Positions 45,270-56,939 of a DNA stretch of 64,000 nt are shown here, piece by piece. Position 1 is the first letter of the stretch, and the number at the start of each line of letters is the position of its first letter. The notes beneath the pieces are model-generated. The model saw only the letters and a program-made list of their open reading frames with translations. It had not been told where the DNA came from and ran no database searches. The DNA comes from Panulirus ornatus (taxonomy: Eukaryota > Arthropoda > Malacostraca > Decapoda > Palinuridae). The position numbers were made by a program, and so were the translations under genes. The stretch lies in assembly GCF_036320965.1 (NCBI RefSeq), contig NC_092287.1, forward strand, positions 1,236,325 through 1,300,324, written 5' to 3'.

Positions 45270-45985
45270 GGAAGTTCCTTGGGGGCACTGTGGCCTTCCA
45301 GAGCGTCGCTGGGGGCACTGTGGCCTTCCAGAGCGTCGCTGGGGGCACTGTGGCCTTCCAGAGCGTCGCTGGGGGCACTGTGGCCTTCCAGAGCGTCTCT
45401 GTGGACATTGTGGCCTTCCAGAGCGTCTCTGGGGGCTACTGTTGCCTTCCAGAACGTAAGTGGGGTCCACTGTGGCCTTCCAGAGCATCCCTGTGGACAT
45501 TGTGGCCTTCCAGAGCGTCGCTGGGGACATTGTGGCCTTCCAGAGCGTCGCTGGGGGCACTGTGGCCTTCCAGAGCGTCGCTGGGGGCACTGTGGCCTTC
45601 CAGAGCGTCGCTGGGGGCACTGTGGCCTTCCAGAGCGTCGCTGGGGGCACTGTGGCCTTCCAGAGCGTCGCTGGGGGCACTGTGGCCTTCCAGAGCGTCT
45701 CTGTGGACATTGTGGCCTTCCAGAGCGTCTCTGGGGGCTACTGTTGCCTTCCAGAACGTAAGTGGGGTCCACTGTGGCCTTCCAGAGCATCCCTGTGGAC
45801 ATTGTGGCCTTCCAGAGCGTCGCTGGGGGCACTGTGGCCTTCCAGAGCGTCTCTGGGGGCACTGTGGCCTTCCAGAGCGTCTCTGGGGGCTACTGCGGCC
45901 TTCCAGAGCGTCTCTGTGGACATTGTGGCCTTCCAGAGCGTCTCTGGGGGCTACCGCGGCCTTCCAGGGCGTCCCTGTGGGCTTC
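45270..45985. repeat. 30-bp minisatellite with about 300-bp higher-order repeat
   Basis: About 24 units built on GGCACTGTGGCCTTCCAGAG followed by CGTCGCTGGG. A distinctive run of variant units (GTGGACATTG, GGCTACTGTTGCC, GAACGTAAGTGGGGTCC) occurs at about 45400-45500 and again at 45700-45800, offset by 302 bp. Long frames on both strands come from the 30-bp period. Confidence 0.96.
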
Positions 45986-45989
45986 CTCG

Positions 45990-46498
<509 letters not shown>

Positions 46499-46499
46499 G

Positions 46500-46765
46500 T
46501 CATGCACTACCATGCACCGGCTTCTGCTTGTTTTTCTGATGGTCTGAGCCTAATGCACGACACGGGCCCTCATGGCCAGAGCCTAATGCATGACAAGAAG
46601 TCTCATGGCCAGAGCCTAATGCATGATATGGACTCTCATGGTCCGAGCCTGATGCATGACACGGACGGCCTTGCCCTGAGTCTAATGCATGACATGGACA
46701 ACCACGTCCCAGCCAGCCACGTCTTGTGCATCACACGAACCCCAATCGCCTGAGTCTTGTGCATG
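46500..46765. repeat. Diverged ~31-bp minisatellite, about 7 copies
   Basis: Units include CATGGCCAGAGCCTAATGCA followed by TGACACGGACT-like sequence. Divergence between units is much higher than in the neighbouring arrays, so it is older. Confidence 0.8.
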
Positions 46766-46833
46766 ACGTGTGGTCATGACAGTCGCGGTGTTTGAAATAC
46801 CGAGCCTTATACCTAGGTCAACACAGCAGGCTG

Positions 46834-46836
<3 letters not shown>

Positions 46837-46872
<36 letters not shown>
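46837..46872. repeat. (GT)n microsatellite
   Basis: About 18 GT units. Confidence 0.95.
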
Positions 46873-46873
<1 letters not shown>

Positions 46874-46959
46874 GCCAGTTAACATACTGACCATGTTATC
46901 ATGATGACAGACTCTCGTACATTCAGTTCTTCATCTGTTACAATCATTATGAATATCAA

Positions 46960-47095
46960 CCAATTGAGCACGACCTTACGACCCCTCAAGCACGACCCTT
47001 AGGAATATTGGCCTGATCTTTGACCTTCTCTTTAAGGGTCAGGTCAAAAGGTCAGGCCCTACTACCTAAGGGTCGCACAGGTCGTACCCTATTAA
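46960..47095. repeat. Head-to-head DR element with GGTCGTACC arms
   Basis: The left arm reads AAGCACGACCCTTAGGAATA then TTGGCCTGATCTTTGACCT, the reverse complement of a DR1 plus GGGTCGTGCTT unit. The right arm reads AAGGGTCAGGTCAAAAGGTC then AGGCCC, CCTAAGGGTCGCAC and GGTCGTACCC. AGGTCA half-sites at 47041 and 47049 are spaced by two bases. The two arms form an imperfect palindrome centred near 47028. Confidence 0.6.
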
Positions 47096-47099
47096 AAGG

Positions 47100-47750
47100 T
47101 CAACCGAAAATTACCGAAAAGCCACAGGCTGGAGACTGTCGATACCTAACTACCAATACCAACTGACCGATACCGACCAACGTGCATGCATAAATTAATT
47201 AGCATTTTTCCCCGCCATATGGCAACACCGACACTAATGTAAAATATTAATTTACGCGAGGAAAATTAATCATTTAAGGTTGTAAAACATGTAGTGAGGT
47301 TGAGGACTTCTCACAGTGGGTACCGAGGGGCGACCTGCTCCACCACAGTGTAGTGTGTGGTGTGGTAGATGCTTCCTACCACATCCCGCCACACACCTCT
47401 GCTCGTCTCGTGCACGTGAGGAGATCTATGTTAACCACATCTGCCACATCTCACCAGACTAGGCAGGTGCCTGCCACCACATCTACCACATCTCGCTACG
47501 TCTACCACATGTCGCCACACCTGTTCCTTAACTCGTCTTCCTCTGCATCTTGTAAGGGCGTGAAGGTCTAACGACCTCACCTGAAGGTGCTAACAACCTC
47601 ACCTGAAGGTGTTAACGAGCTCACCTGAAGGTGTTAACTACCCCAGCAGGGTCCAGTTTGCCCCCTGGTGACGCACTGTGTTATAATCAACACATACACG
47701 AAGAAGGAAAATATTCAATTTCAGAAAATATACAAAAATATAAAAGACAC
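47100..47750. other. Intergenic with short repeats
   Basis: A 24-bp unit with CTCACCTGAAGGTG is repeated three times at about 47575-47645, and ACCACATCTCACCAC-type words recur at 47430-47520. No gene was seen. Confidence 0.5.
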
Positions 47751-47751
47751 C

Positions 47752-47753
<2 letters not shown>

Positions 47754-47814
<61 letters not shown>
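47754..47814. repeat. (CT)n microsatellite
   Basis: About 30 CT units. Confidence 0.97.
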
Positions 47815-47818
<4 letters not shown>

Positions 47819-47924
47819 GACCCGATAAAACCAATCCACAATATTTTGACATTAATTTTAAAAAGACAAATAGATCGGATTTGAAAGCCAGCTTAGCTGC
47901 CGCTCTGTACTCTGACTCTCGTGC

Positions 47925-48125
47925 ATAGCGCTCCAGTGATAGTGTGGTGTATAGCGCTCCAGCGATAGTGAGGTGTATAGCGCTCCAGCTATAGTGTGGT
48001 GTATAGCGCTCCAGCGATAGTGGGATGTATAGCGCTCCAGCTATAGTGTGATGTACAGCGCTCCAGCGATAGTTGGTGTATAGCGCTCTAGCGATAGGTG
48101 GTGTGTGACGTATAGCGTTCTAGCT
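47925..48125. repeat. ~28-bp minisatellite, about 7 copies
   Basis: Units built on GTGTATAGCGCTCCAGCGAT followed by AGTGTG. AGCGCT is a palindrome present in nearly every unit. Confidence 0.9.
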
Positions 48126-48439
48126 CTATACGGAGCGTATATAATTTTCCCATTCGTGTATAGCATATGGCGAGAACACGGTCTCTATAGGACATAATCT
48201 CGCGAGGACAAGACGAGGTCATGTTTATTAATGGAACAGGACATGTGAAACAACCACTCACTTGTTAATGAATAATCATCTATCTACCTGTTGCATTAAT
48301 TCGTATGTATCTATCTCAGTGATTATTCCTAGTTCGAGGTAATCTAAGATGGGGAGAAGATAGACGGTGCGGGGAGAGGTGGGGAGAAGTAATCGACGTG
48401 TGGGGGTGACGATTATTGGGATACGAGGTGGGCATGATC

Positions 48440-48955
48440 GGTGTTGTGGGGTATGTTCAGGGTTGTGGAGTGAGCATGATCAGGGTTGTGGGGTGAGCAT
48501 GATCGGGGTTGTGGGGTGAGCATGATCGGGGTTGTGGGGTGAGCATGATCGGGGTTGTGGGGTGAGCATGATCGGGGTTGTGGGGTGAGCATGATCGGGG
48601 TTGTGGGGTGAGCATGATCAGGGTTGTGGGGTGAGTATGTTCGGGGTTGTGGGGTGAGCATGATTAGGCTTGTGGGGTGAACATGATCGGGGTTGTGGGG
48701 TGAGCATGATCGGGGTTGTGGGGTGAGCATGATCGGGGTTGTGGGGTGAGCATGATCGGGGTTGTGGGGTGAGCATGATCAGGGTTGTGGGGTGAGCATG
48801 ATCAGGGTTGTGGGGTGAGCATGATCGGGGTTGTGGGGTGAGCATGATCGGGGTTGTGGGGTGAGCATGATCGGGGTTGTGGGGTGAGTATGTTCGGGGT
48901 TGTGGGGTGAGCATGATTAGGCTTGTGGGGTGAACATGATCGGGGTTTGGGGTGA
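48440..48955. repeat. 23-bp minisatellite, about 22 copies, with 253-bp higher-order repeat
   Basis: Units of GTGGGGTGAGCATGATCGGG plus GTT. A variant trio (GAGTATGTTC, CATGATTAGGC, GTGAACATG) recurs at about 48631 and 48884, offset 253 bp, exactly 11 units. The strand is G-rich with paired GGGG runs in each unit. Confidence 0.96.
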
Positions 48956-48956
48956 C

Positions 48957-49160
48957 AAATGTACAGTAATAAAAGTGTACATTACTACAAGTGTACCACA
49001 CTACAAATGTACAGTAATAAAAGTGTACAATACTACAAGTGTACAGTACTATAGGTGTACAATAATACAAGTGTACCACACTACAAATGTACAGTAATAA
49101 GTGTACAATACTACAAGTGTACAGTACTATAAGTGTACAATAATACAAGTGTACATACGT
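48957..49160. repeat. Diverged GTGTACA-type repeat
   Basis: GTGTACAATACTACAAGTGT and GTACAGTAATAA words repeat about every 15-16 bp, with a larger block of about 107 bp seen twice. Confidence 0.85.
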
Positions 49161-49392
49161 TTGCAGCTGGGGAAGTCTTGATGCGGGACATCAGCGTCCC
49201 ACATAAAATACTTTCAAGTATTTGTTTTGTATGATTTCGTGGGGCGGAAGCAGGGATCACACACCATTCACCTGTGGACGTCAGGAAAATACAAATCTAT
49301 ACATATATAAACAGAGGATGGCAAATATATTCATAACCATTTTTGTGGTGTGTGTTTGGGGTCCATGTGACATCTTCTGGCCTCGACACTAA

Positions 49393-49487
<95 letters not shown>

Positions 49488-49768
49488 GGTGTCTGGGGAG
49501 TATGAACAGTTTTCTATGCCACATATAAATTACTACATATATACAGACATATATATACACATGAATATACATAAACGAATTAATTCCACTACTCAATCAT
49601 CACAAATGAAAAAAAAAATGTAAACTGGAATTTAAATGAGAATTTAATCTTAGTCTTTAGGCTATGGTGTCACTGAGGAATTCCTTAATAACCAGGGAGT
49701 AAATATTAGAAAGTTAATCTCTAATTAACCACAGGCAGTAAGGCCCTCCCCTACTCTCAGGAAGAAGA

Positions 49769-49846
<78 letters not shown>

Positions 49847-51050
49847 CATATTTCTGCGAACTGTTTCCTCGAAAAATGGAACGTGTTATAACGCGAGGAT
49901 GCACATGACGTGTGTGGGCCCCAGACTAACACTGGATATCGAACAAGTCCATCATTAATTTGACGCATTATTGTAAATGTAAATGATTCTGGGTGGCGTC
50001 CCGCCATAGCCATATGTGGGAGAACGTGTATCACTATACCATGTGCAAGTCCACCTAAATCTATCAGCGACCCATGGCATCAATTATGGTGTGGTCACAA
50101 CCTAAACTCAGGCTTACCCTGCCACTGTGCCTCTATATGAGGGCATCAACTGGAACATCCAGGCCAAGCGAGCCATTAAGCCCACCAATGCATATTTATT
50201 GTTTTTCCTGACACCGATCGTGAGTATAGCGTGGCCTGCACGTAACAAATGCTGACCTGGTATCAGGTCAGCACTACCAGCCAGGTCACCAGGTTTGTGA
50301 CCAGACGACGAACACTCCACACATACGTGATGTCTAACTCACCATCTGCAATGTTCCCGGAGGGAAGTTTACACTCATGCGCACAGACCCACCCCCATCT
50401 CTTGGTCTTTCTCTGGTATGGTACAACTTCCAAACATCAGTCTACAGTCACCTGTCTACAGTCACCTGTCTACAGTCACAAGTCGTAGTTTCCATCATTC
50501 TTTCCATCAATCACCAGCTCAAACACACGTATGTACATCTTTACATTTTTTCTAATCATTATTTCGTACAATTTCTTCCCGACGGCCTCTCATTCTTCTT
50601 CGCTTGCATCTTGCAAAGAACTATTTATTGTCGAGTTGGACTGATTCATAAACGTAAGGGTTGTTATCAAGTCTACCTTGTCTCTTCTATATTCCATGGT
50701 GGGACAACTCATTGCCTTAATCCAGCTTCTTGTCTGAAACTATGACAAACATGCCTTCAAACAGCTCAAGACCTTATGGTCTACCCATACGTCGCTGTCA
50801 GCTAACACAGGAGCTGATTCTGTCATACAAGTCTAAAAGAATCAGTTACGTGTAATTCCTTTCACTGAACACAAGTTACCTCACACTTACGTAGTTCGTC
50901 CTCTGCCGGGAGTCATCCATCTGCTGTCGGGTCATCTAAATCTTATTTGCAGGCCACACTGCTCACGAACACAGACCTGAGGTCTGCTGGAATGTCCCGA
51001 CCTCCTCCCTCAAGCACAACAGTTGCCCTCATCCACTCCCTCGGTAACAT
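49160..51050. other. Intergenic with two long (TA)n tracts
   Basis: (TA)n at 49397-49485 (one interruption) and 49772-49840. A short ACAGTCACCTGTCT repeat occurs three times near 50450-50480. The frame 50377-50745 has no motif. Confidence 0.55.
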
Positions 51051-51054
51051 CCCA

Positions 51055-51145
51055 ACACACTCTGTGACCTCAACACTCTCTGTGACCTCAACACACTCTG
51101 TGACCTCAACACTCTCTGTGACCTCAACACACTCTTGTTACAAGA
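51055..51145. repeat. 18-bp repeat, about 5 copies
   Basis: CTCTGTGACCTCAACA plus CA units, alternating CACACTCTG and CACTCTCTG. Confidence 0.9.
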
Positions 51146-51149
51146 CATT

Positions 51150-51890
51150 CTGTGACCTCAAGACGCTCTATGGCAACACTGTGTGTGACGTCCACATATT
51201 CTACGACTGCAACACACCCAGTTTCAGAATACATCCCCGGGACCCTAGATATATCCCGGTATCCCAATACACTCGAGGTCCGTGACATATCCCAACGCAC
51301 CGCAAGGTCCTCGCATACCCCCAATATCCCATAGCAGCCAGCCAAGCCTCCCACACACTCTTAGGTCTCTCAACACTCTGCTCCCCCCTAATCAATAACC
51401 CCTCAGATCCAAAACACATTTCACAAGTTTACAAAGTCTTGAATTACTTCCCCCACGATCCCGGCTATTGATAATTCTCGAGGCAATAAAACTGTGGCGC
51501 CGGACGGAGTCAACAAAACATGAGAGGGAGAAAGAGGCCCTCACTGGCCACTCACAGAGGCCAGACGGGCTTTATGAGGCTCTCCTAACCCCACCGCTGA
51601 CCACCGATCCTATACACTGTGTGCAGGATCGGCTCCAGCCAGTGCCTTGGTTTGCTACCGATGGGAGGAAGGCGATATAGATTTTGCCCTCCGTCGTGTG
51701 TGTCGGTGTTCAGATAGCATTACGAGGCCCCGAGTATGTTTGGATTCTGTTAGCTTAAATGGACAGAGACGAGGGGAGTGTAGTGTAAGAGCAGGTGTGT
51801 GGAAAGGTGTAGTGTGAGGGCAGGAGGTGTGTGGGGAGGTGTAGTGACAGGGTGAGGGTGACTATGGAAGACTGAGTGGATTATCTTCAT
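51150..51890. other. Intergenic, nothing recognised
   Basis: Mixed sequence. No gene or repeat family was recognised. Confidence 0.4.
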
Positions 51891-51894
51891 GATG

Positions 51895-52050
51895 ACGACG
51901 GTAGAGCCCCTTGAGCACGACGGTACAACAGCTTGAGCATGACTGCACGAGTGTACCCTCTGGGTTAGGTCAGAGGTCAGGCCATCATACCCAAGGGTCG
52001 TACTGTCGTGTTCACGAGACATAACGTCGTGCTCAGTGGTCGTGTTGAAA
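51895..52050. repeat. Head-to-head DR1 / GGTCGTACC element
   Basis: The left arm is inverted (CTTGAGCACGACGGTACAAC, CTTGAGCATGACTGCACGAG). Then comes a perfect DR1, AGGTCAGAGGTCA, at 51966-51978, and a right arm GGCCATCATACCCAAGGGTC with GTACTGTCGTGTTCACGAG. Overall order matches 33395-33525 and 46960-47095. Confidence 0.65.
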
Positions 52051-52250
52051 GGACCAGAGGTAGTCGTGGGTCGTAACCCAGTGCTCCGGGACCGCACCAC
52101 CCTCCTCAGCGGTCGACGCGTCGTGCCCTTGTACTCTCCCGGTCAAGGGTCACGTGTGTGGTGTGAGGATGTCGCCTCACGTGTTGTGTTCCTCACAACA
52201 TACTACCAGGGACAGCACCAAACAAGTCTCCCACAACATACACAGACGGG

Positions 52251-52400
52251 GTTTCCGTGGTGTAGTGGTCAGCGTCGTTGACCATGAATCATGAGAGGCC
52301 GTGGTTCGAATCCTGGGCAGGGCAGTCAGCCCACAACCAACCCGAGCTGCTCATCCTTCCCCTGGGTTTGGTCGAGATGGCACTGACTGGGTCATACATA
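52251..52400 (+). mobile_element. tRNA-derived SINE, copy 1
   Basis: A box CCGTGGTGTAGTGGTCAGCG at 52255-52274 and B box GTGGTTCGAATCCTGG around 52301-52316, spaced as in tRNAs. The anticodon arm cannot be folded, so it is not a tRNA gene. A body with GGCAGTCAGCCCACAACCAA and CTGCTCATCCTTCCCC is shared with copy 2 at 55590. Confidence 0.7.
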
Positions 52401-52404
52401 TATG

Positions 52405-52736
52405 CCTGTGTTGTATAGATTACTATGAAAATAAGATGAGAAATTATCTGAGAAATTAGCCCACTGTAGTGAGATAAGACCGGCTCATAACAAGGCTTTT
52501 AATACCTCAACATTTCTCACATGAATAACCTAATCTATGAAGTTACAAAATACGTGAACACAATACAAAGTTTTCTCGGCGACGTAGAAGCTGTGGGCCT
52601 ACGTGGAGAGGCGCCAAGTGGGCCACATGTGCTCATCATCATTCCATAAGCTTAACCAACCAATCTAACCCGAGTAACCTCATTAGCCCAATGATGAGGC
52701 TTTGCCAACAGTTTCAAAACCATCGGTCAGCAGTAT

Positions 52737-52819
<83 letters not shown>

Positions 52820-53085
52820 AGGGTTACAGCCACGTCAGGGTAGAAGCCAGTGAGGGAGAGGGACGCCCCTACCTACACTCCAGCCTGAGCCTGTGGGGCA
52901 CATGTACCGTCTTGACTTCCTCACACCATACACCACCAAAACAGCTTCTCTCGCCCCCCGCCCCGCCCCCGCCCCAGAAATTGCCTCGCCCTCTGAACTG
53001 GGAAAAGTTAACATGTTGTTGAGGACGATGTAATGAGGTTACCCTAACGGGCCAGCCTCAGATGTCCCGGTATTGGGCCAGCCCA
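52405..53085. other. Intergenic with (GA)n
   Basis: (AG)n at 52739-52816. A C-rich stretch at about 52953-52976. No gene was recognised. Confidence 0.5.
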
Positions 53086-53089
53086 CACT

Positions 53090-53275
53090 TGGTCCAGCCC
53101 TCACCTGGACCACCCTTCATCTGGCCCAGCCGTCATCTGGTCCAGTCCTCACCTGGACCAGCCCTCACCTGGACCAGTCCTCACCTGGATCAGTCCTCAC
53201 CTGGACCAGCCTTCACCTGAACCAGACCTCACCTGGTCCAGCCCTAACCTGAACCAGCCCTCACCCCATCCAAAT
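53090..53275. repeat. ~17-bp minisatellite, diverged, about 11 copies
   Basis: Units around CCTCACCTGGACCAGCC or GTCCAGTCC, several with the inverted-repeat core CTGGACCAG. They alternate between C-rich and T-rich variants. Confidence 0.85.
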
Positions 53276-53279
53276 TCAT

Positions 53280-53955
53280 CGTTGAACATCTATCAAAATT
53301 AAAATTATCAACAGATCCATATGTAAGCCTTTTAAACCCGCGGACCAAACGTGGATCATCATTTTTATCATGAGCTACATTGTGACCAGCAGGGACGAAG
53401 CAGGTGTTGCTGACCAGCAGGAGGATCAGTGCTCAGCATCACCTCAGGCGCGAACCTCAACCTGACCGCTACACAGAAAGTGTAGGTGGTGTTACCGACC
53501 TCCGAGAGCAGGAGAGACCTGAGCAAAATATGGTGACGTGGAACCGTCACATCATTTTGTTCCAATTGGTGTAGAGAGGCCGGGGTCCCGGGGGTTGTAG
53601 AATGACCTCCATTTCCTTAATGACCCTCGACTCCCGGGTAAACGCAGCCAGTAAGGACCAGGGTGCAGCCAACTCCCTCACTATAAACTATCCAGCGAGG
53701 GAGCGTAAGCTGCACTCACCGCTCACGACCCTCTCTCCCGGGGTGTTGTGGGGAAGATCTGAGCAACCTAACCTGACTTTACTTCCTGTATCTTACAAAC
53801 TTTTCATAACTTTGTATCTTTTATCACCAGAGTGACGAAGTAGAAACGGTAGAAGGTTGTTAAAAGTATGGGCCACTTCAGGCACACACTGGAAAAACAC
53901 TTCCATTTTCTTTTAATATCTGTTCTCTTCCTTAAGGCTATGGTTCCCAGGAGGT
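53280..53955. other. Intergenic, nothing recognised
   Basis: Mixed sequence. Frames at 53368-53565 (minus) and 53602-53835 (plus) show no motif. Confidence 0.4.
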
Positions 53956-53959
53956 GAAA

Positions 53960-54095
53960 AGCAAATATATGGTTGCCTTTCCTGCCTCAGCGAGGTAGTA
54001 GTGTCCGCAGCAGACGAAGCAGGGCATGATGTGCACACATACACCCACTCTCTACTTGTCATGCGTCATGCACACGAAACCATATCCCCCTTGTC
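53960..54095 (-). repeat. Relic of LINE 3' tail / SINE block
   Basis: CCTCAGCGAGGTAGTAG is followed by CTCTACTTGTCATGCGTCAT and CACGAAACCATATCCCC, a diverged version of the block at 470-570 and 1500-1610. Confidence 0.45.
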
Positions 54096-54270
54096 CACGG
54101 CCAAGTCTCCATCAGACTACTACATGTTCCTCCCAGATCGCGTCATAAGCCCTGCTTCACCGCATCAACCACACGTCGTACGTGTACACCATGTCAATAC
54201 TGTTCACTCACTCCAGTACCCAATAAACAGGAAGCAAATAACCATAAGAATCTTTAAATGCTTCATTACG

Positions 54271-54372
54271 GTTCTTATTAACGTCCAAACACCACTTCAG
54301 CCCCAGATTCGTATTCAGCATGAAAAACATTCCTAATACTGAGGTTATCAAGCAAATCTATCACCCGTCGGA
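54271..54372 (+). repeat. Dispersed repeat, copy 2 (pair with 39186)
   Basis: TATTAACGTC, GCCCCAGATTC, ATTCAGCATGAAAAACATT, ATACTGAGGTTATC and TATCACCC are arranged as in 39186-39292. It lies close to the LINE tail relic at 53960-54095. Confidence 0.6.
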
Positions 54373-54374
54373 AC

Positions 54375-55050
54375 ATATGTATGTTATTTAGACCAAATGT
54401 ATCATCATTCCTCTTCAGTCACACAATTGGACATACTGTTCCCCATTTTCATTCTCAGCAGGAACCACATGCCCTCCACACATAACTTCAATTATCACAC
54501 CATCCAGCCCTACACTCACATCTCATGATCCTCTTGTTGATCACGAGCGTCAACCACACCGGACATTCCTCAACCATTCTACCACCTCTCAACCTTCAGG
54601 TTAGGTTTCCACACAACCAACCAAATATTGCTCCCTCACATCACACTACCACTACTTCACCCTTGTGTGCGTGTGTGTGTGTCACACGTACAGTACACGA
54701 TCACGTACATCTCAAGAGAGAAGTACAAACACCCCAGTGTGAACATCAGACAAGATGTGCCGCTTCACGACGGCCATGTTTCACAAGAACATTTTCACAG
54801 ACCCGTGATACGGGCCGTGCTGGCGTGGCGTCGCCCAGCTATCACACTCCTACATCTATTATATGACGTAACTTTAATATCACTCTTTTATTTCATCCTC
54901 CGCTGGCGGGGAGGGAACCGGGAGGGGAGCATACATTAGTTCCGTGGTGGGAGAGGGAGGAATTCATTTCTGCGTGGCCGGGAATGCATCAGAAAACACC
55001 TTTAATCAAGTCGCTCACACCAAAATCAACTTCCTCTCGTGTCGCTCGGT
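54375..55050. other. Intergenic, nothing recognised
   Basis: Mixed sequence with a short GT tract at about 54668-54683. Confidence 0.4.
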
Positions 55051-55052
55051 AG

Positions 55053-55142
55053 GGAGATAGGTAGGTAGGTAGGTAGGTAGGTAGGTAGGTACGTAGGCAG
55101 GCAGGCAGGCAGGTAGGTAGGTAGGTAGGTAGGTAGGTAGGT
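55053..55142. repeat. (AGGT)n with a (AGGC)n centre
   Basis: About 20 tetranucleotide units, GTAG-type outside and GCAG-type at 55098-55112. Confidence 0.95.
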
Positions 55143-55149
55143 TGGCAGT

Positions 55150-55465
55150 GGTGTCACTAGTGCATGGTCCAGAGGTGGCCCTCTGGTGGGGAGCATGGCC
55201 CGCACCTGGCCCTCTAATAGGGATCATGGACCCACCTAGCCCTCTTCTGCGAAACATGGTCCTATCTGGCCTTATAGTGGCCTTCAAGTGGGAGTAATGG
55301 CCCCACGTGGCCCTGTGGTGTTCCCCTTGTGGGGATCATGGCCCGCACGTGGCCTTTGGTGACCCTCTGGTGGGAATCATGGCCCCAACCTGGCCCTGTG
55401 GTGCCTTTCTAGTGGAGATCATGGCCTTACCTGGCCCTCCCGTGGGGATCATGGCCACTGACTAC
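55150..55465. repeat. Degenerate ~45-bp tandem repeat, about 6-7 copies
   Basis: GGGGATCATGGCCC recurs at roughly 40-60 bp spacing, each followed by ACCTGGCCCTCTGGTG-like sequence. It is too diverged to be a recent array. Confidence 0.65.
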
Positions 55466-55587
55466 CAGGCCATGTGCTAAAGACCGGGGGTCTGGTTCGA
55501 GTGATAGATGATCGTGTGATCCACACGATCATGAGTTTTATAGCGAGTGTTTGCTTAATGACGGATCACACATGCACAGAGACGGGC

Positions 55588-55738
55588 CCTCCGTGGTGTA
55601 GTGGTTAGCGTTACTGACCGGGATGCATGCAAGGGCCGCCTGGTTCGAATCCTAGTCGCGGCAGCCGGTCCACAGTTCACCTAGCCGTTCATCCTCCTCT
55701 AGGGGATGGTAGATAGAATGGGTAACTGGCATAGGCTG

Positions 55739-55740
<2 letters not shown>
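55588..55740 (+). mobile_element. tRNA-derived SINE, copy 2
   Basis: CCGTGGTGTAGTGGTTAGCG (A box, 55591-55610) and CTGGTTCGAATCCTAG (B box, about 55640-55655) head a body with GGCAGCCGGTCCACAGTTCA and CCGTTCATCCTCC. It is homologous to copy 1 at 52251. It runs directly into a (GT)n tract at 55741, probably its 3' tail or an expansion from it. Confidence 0.7.

Positions 55741-55806
<66 letters not shown>
55741..55806. repeat. (GT)n microsatellite
   Basis: About 33 GT units abut the SINE copy. Confidence 0.97.
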
Positions 55807-55809
<3 letters not shown>

Positions 55810-56094
55810 TACAAATACAGGAGTGAAGACAAGGTACAAACATACAAGAGTAACACATAAATAGTTCTTGTCACTAGTAATCAAACACGCTACCAAACAC
55901 TGCGTAAAATAACAACACAAGAATTTATTTCTCCATTCATAAAACTATATTTTTCAGAGAGCAGCAAAGATAATCTTCTTTACTAATAATTGCTTTAGCT
56001 GTACAGTCAATCTTTACTTTCAAATAAATCTTTACCGTCCTCTGACTGAGCAGAATATCTATCTATCTCTCTCTGTCTATATATCTAACTATCT

Positions 56095-56170
<76 letters not shown>

Positions 56171-56425
56171 TTTCTGGAAGCCTGGAGATGCATTTGGACT
56201 ACCTGTGTCAATAAGTGAGGAAGTTGGCCCAACATGGAACAGACTTTCGTAAACTATGAACAAACTTATAAAGTTAAGAAGCTTTGCTGAACTCCTTCGT
56301 GAATATTACAGGTTAATGTTAAGGTTAAGATGCTAAGCTTCCCTGGGAAGTCAGTTGTGACTAGAAAGCCACATTTCTGTGTATTATATATAGGAGACAA
56401 GTCTTGGGATGACGATGATGGGTAT
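55810..56425. other. Intergenic with (TA)n
   Basis: (AT)n at 56096-56168, preceded by ATCT/GTCT tetranucleotides. No gene was seen. Confidence 0.5.
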
Positions 56426-56427
56426 GC

Positions 56428-56428
56428 C

Positions 56429-56498
<70 letters not shown>

Positions 56499-56558
56499 AT
56501 GATGGCTGGTATGCCAGGTGTGCGTGTGTGTGTGTGTGTGGATGATGACTGGTATGCC

Positions 56559-56616
<58 letters not shown>

Positions 56617-56678
56617 ATGATGACTGGTATGCCAGGTGTGCGTGTGTGTGTGTGTGTGTGGATGATGACTGGTATGCC

Positions 56679-56758
<80 letters not shown>

Positions 56759-56806
56759 ATGATGACTGGTATGCCAGGTGTGTGAGTGCATGATGACTGG
56801 TATGCC

Positions 56807-56864
<58 letters not shown>

Positions 56865-56935
56865 ATGATGACTGGTATGCCAGGTGTGTGTGTGTGTGTG
56901 TGGATGATGGCTGGTATGCCAGGTGAGTGTGTGTA
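56428..56935. repeat. Compound array: (GT)n blocks separated by a conserved 25-bp spacer
   Basis: Eight GT blocks of very different length (about 5 to 37 units) are separated by near-identical spacers, ATGATGACTGGTATGCCAGG or GATGATGGCTGGTATGCCAG. The spacer core CTGG-TATG-CCAG is an inverted repeat. Frames of His/Thr or Cys/Val repeats here are artefacts. Confidence 0.97.
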
Positions 56936-56939
56936 TGTG

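Noticed and set aside
52251..52325. Functional tRNA gene
   Set aside because: A and B boxes are good but the anticodon and acceptor stems do not pair, and a second copy with a shared body shows it is a SINE.
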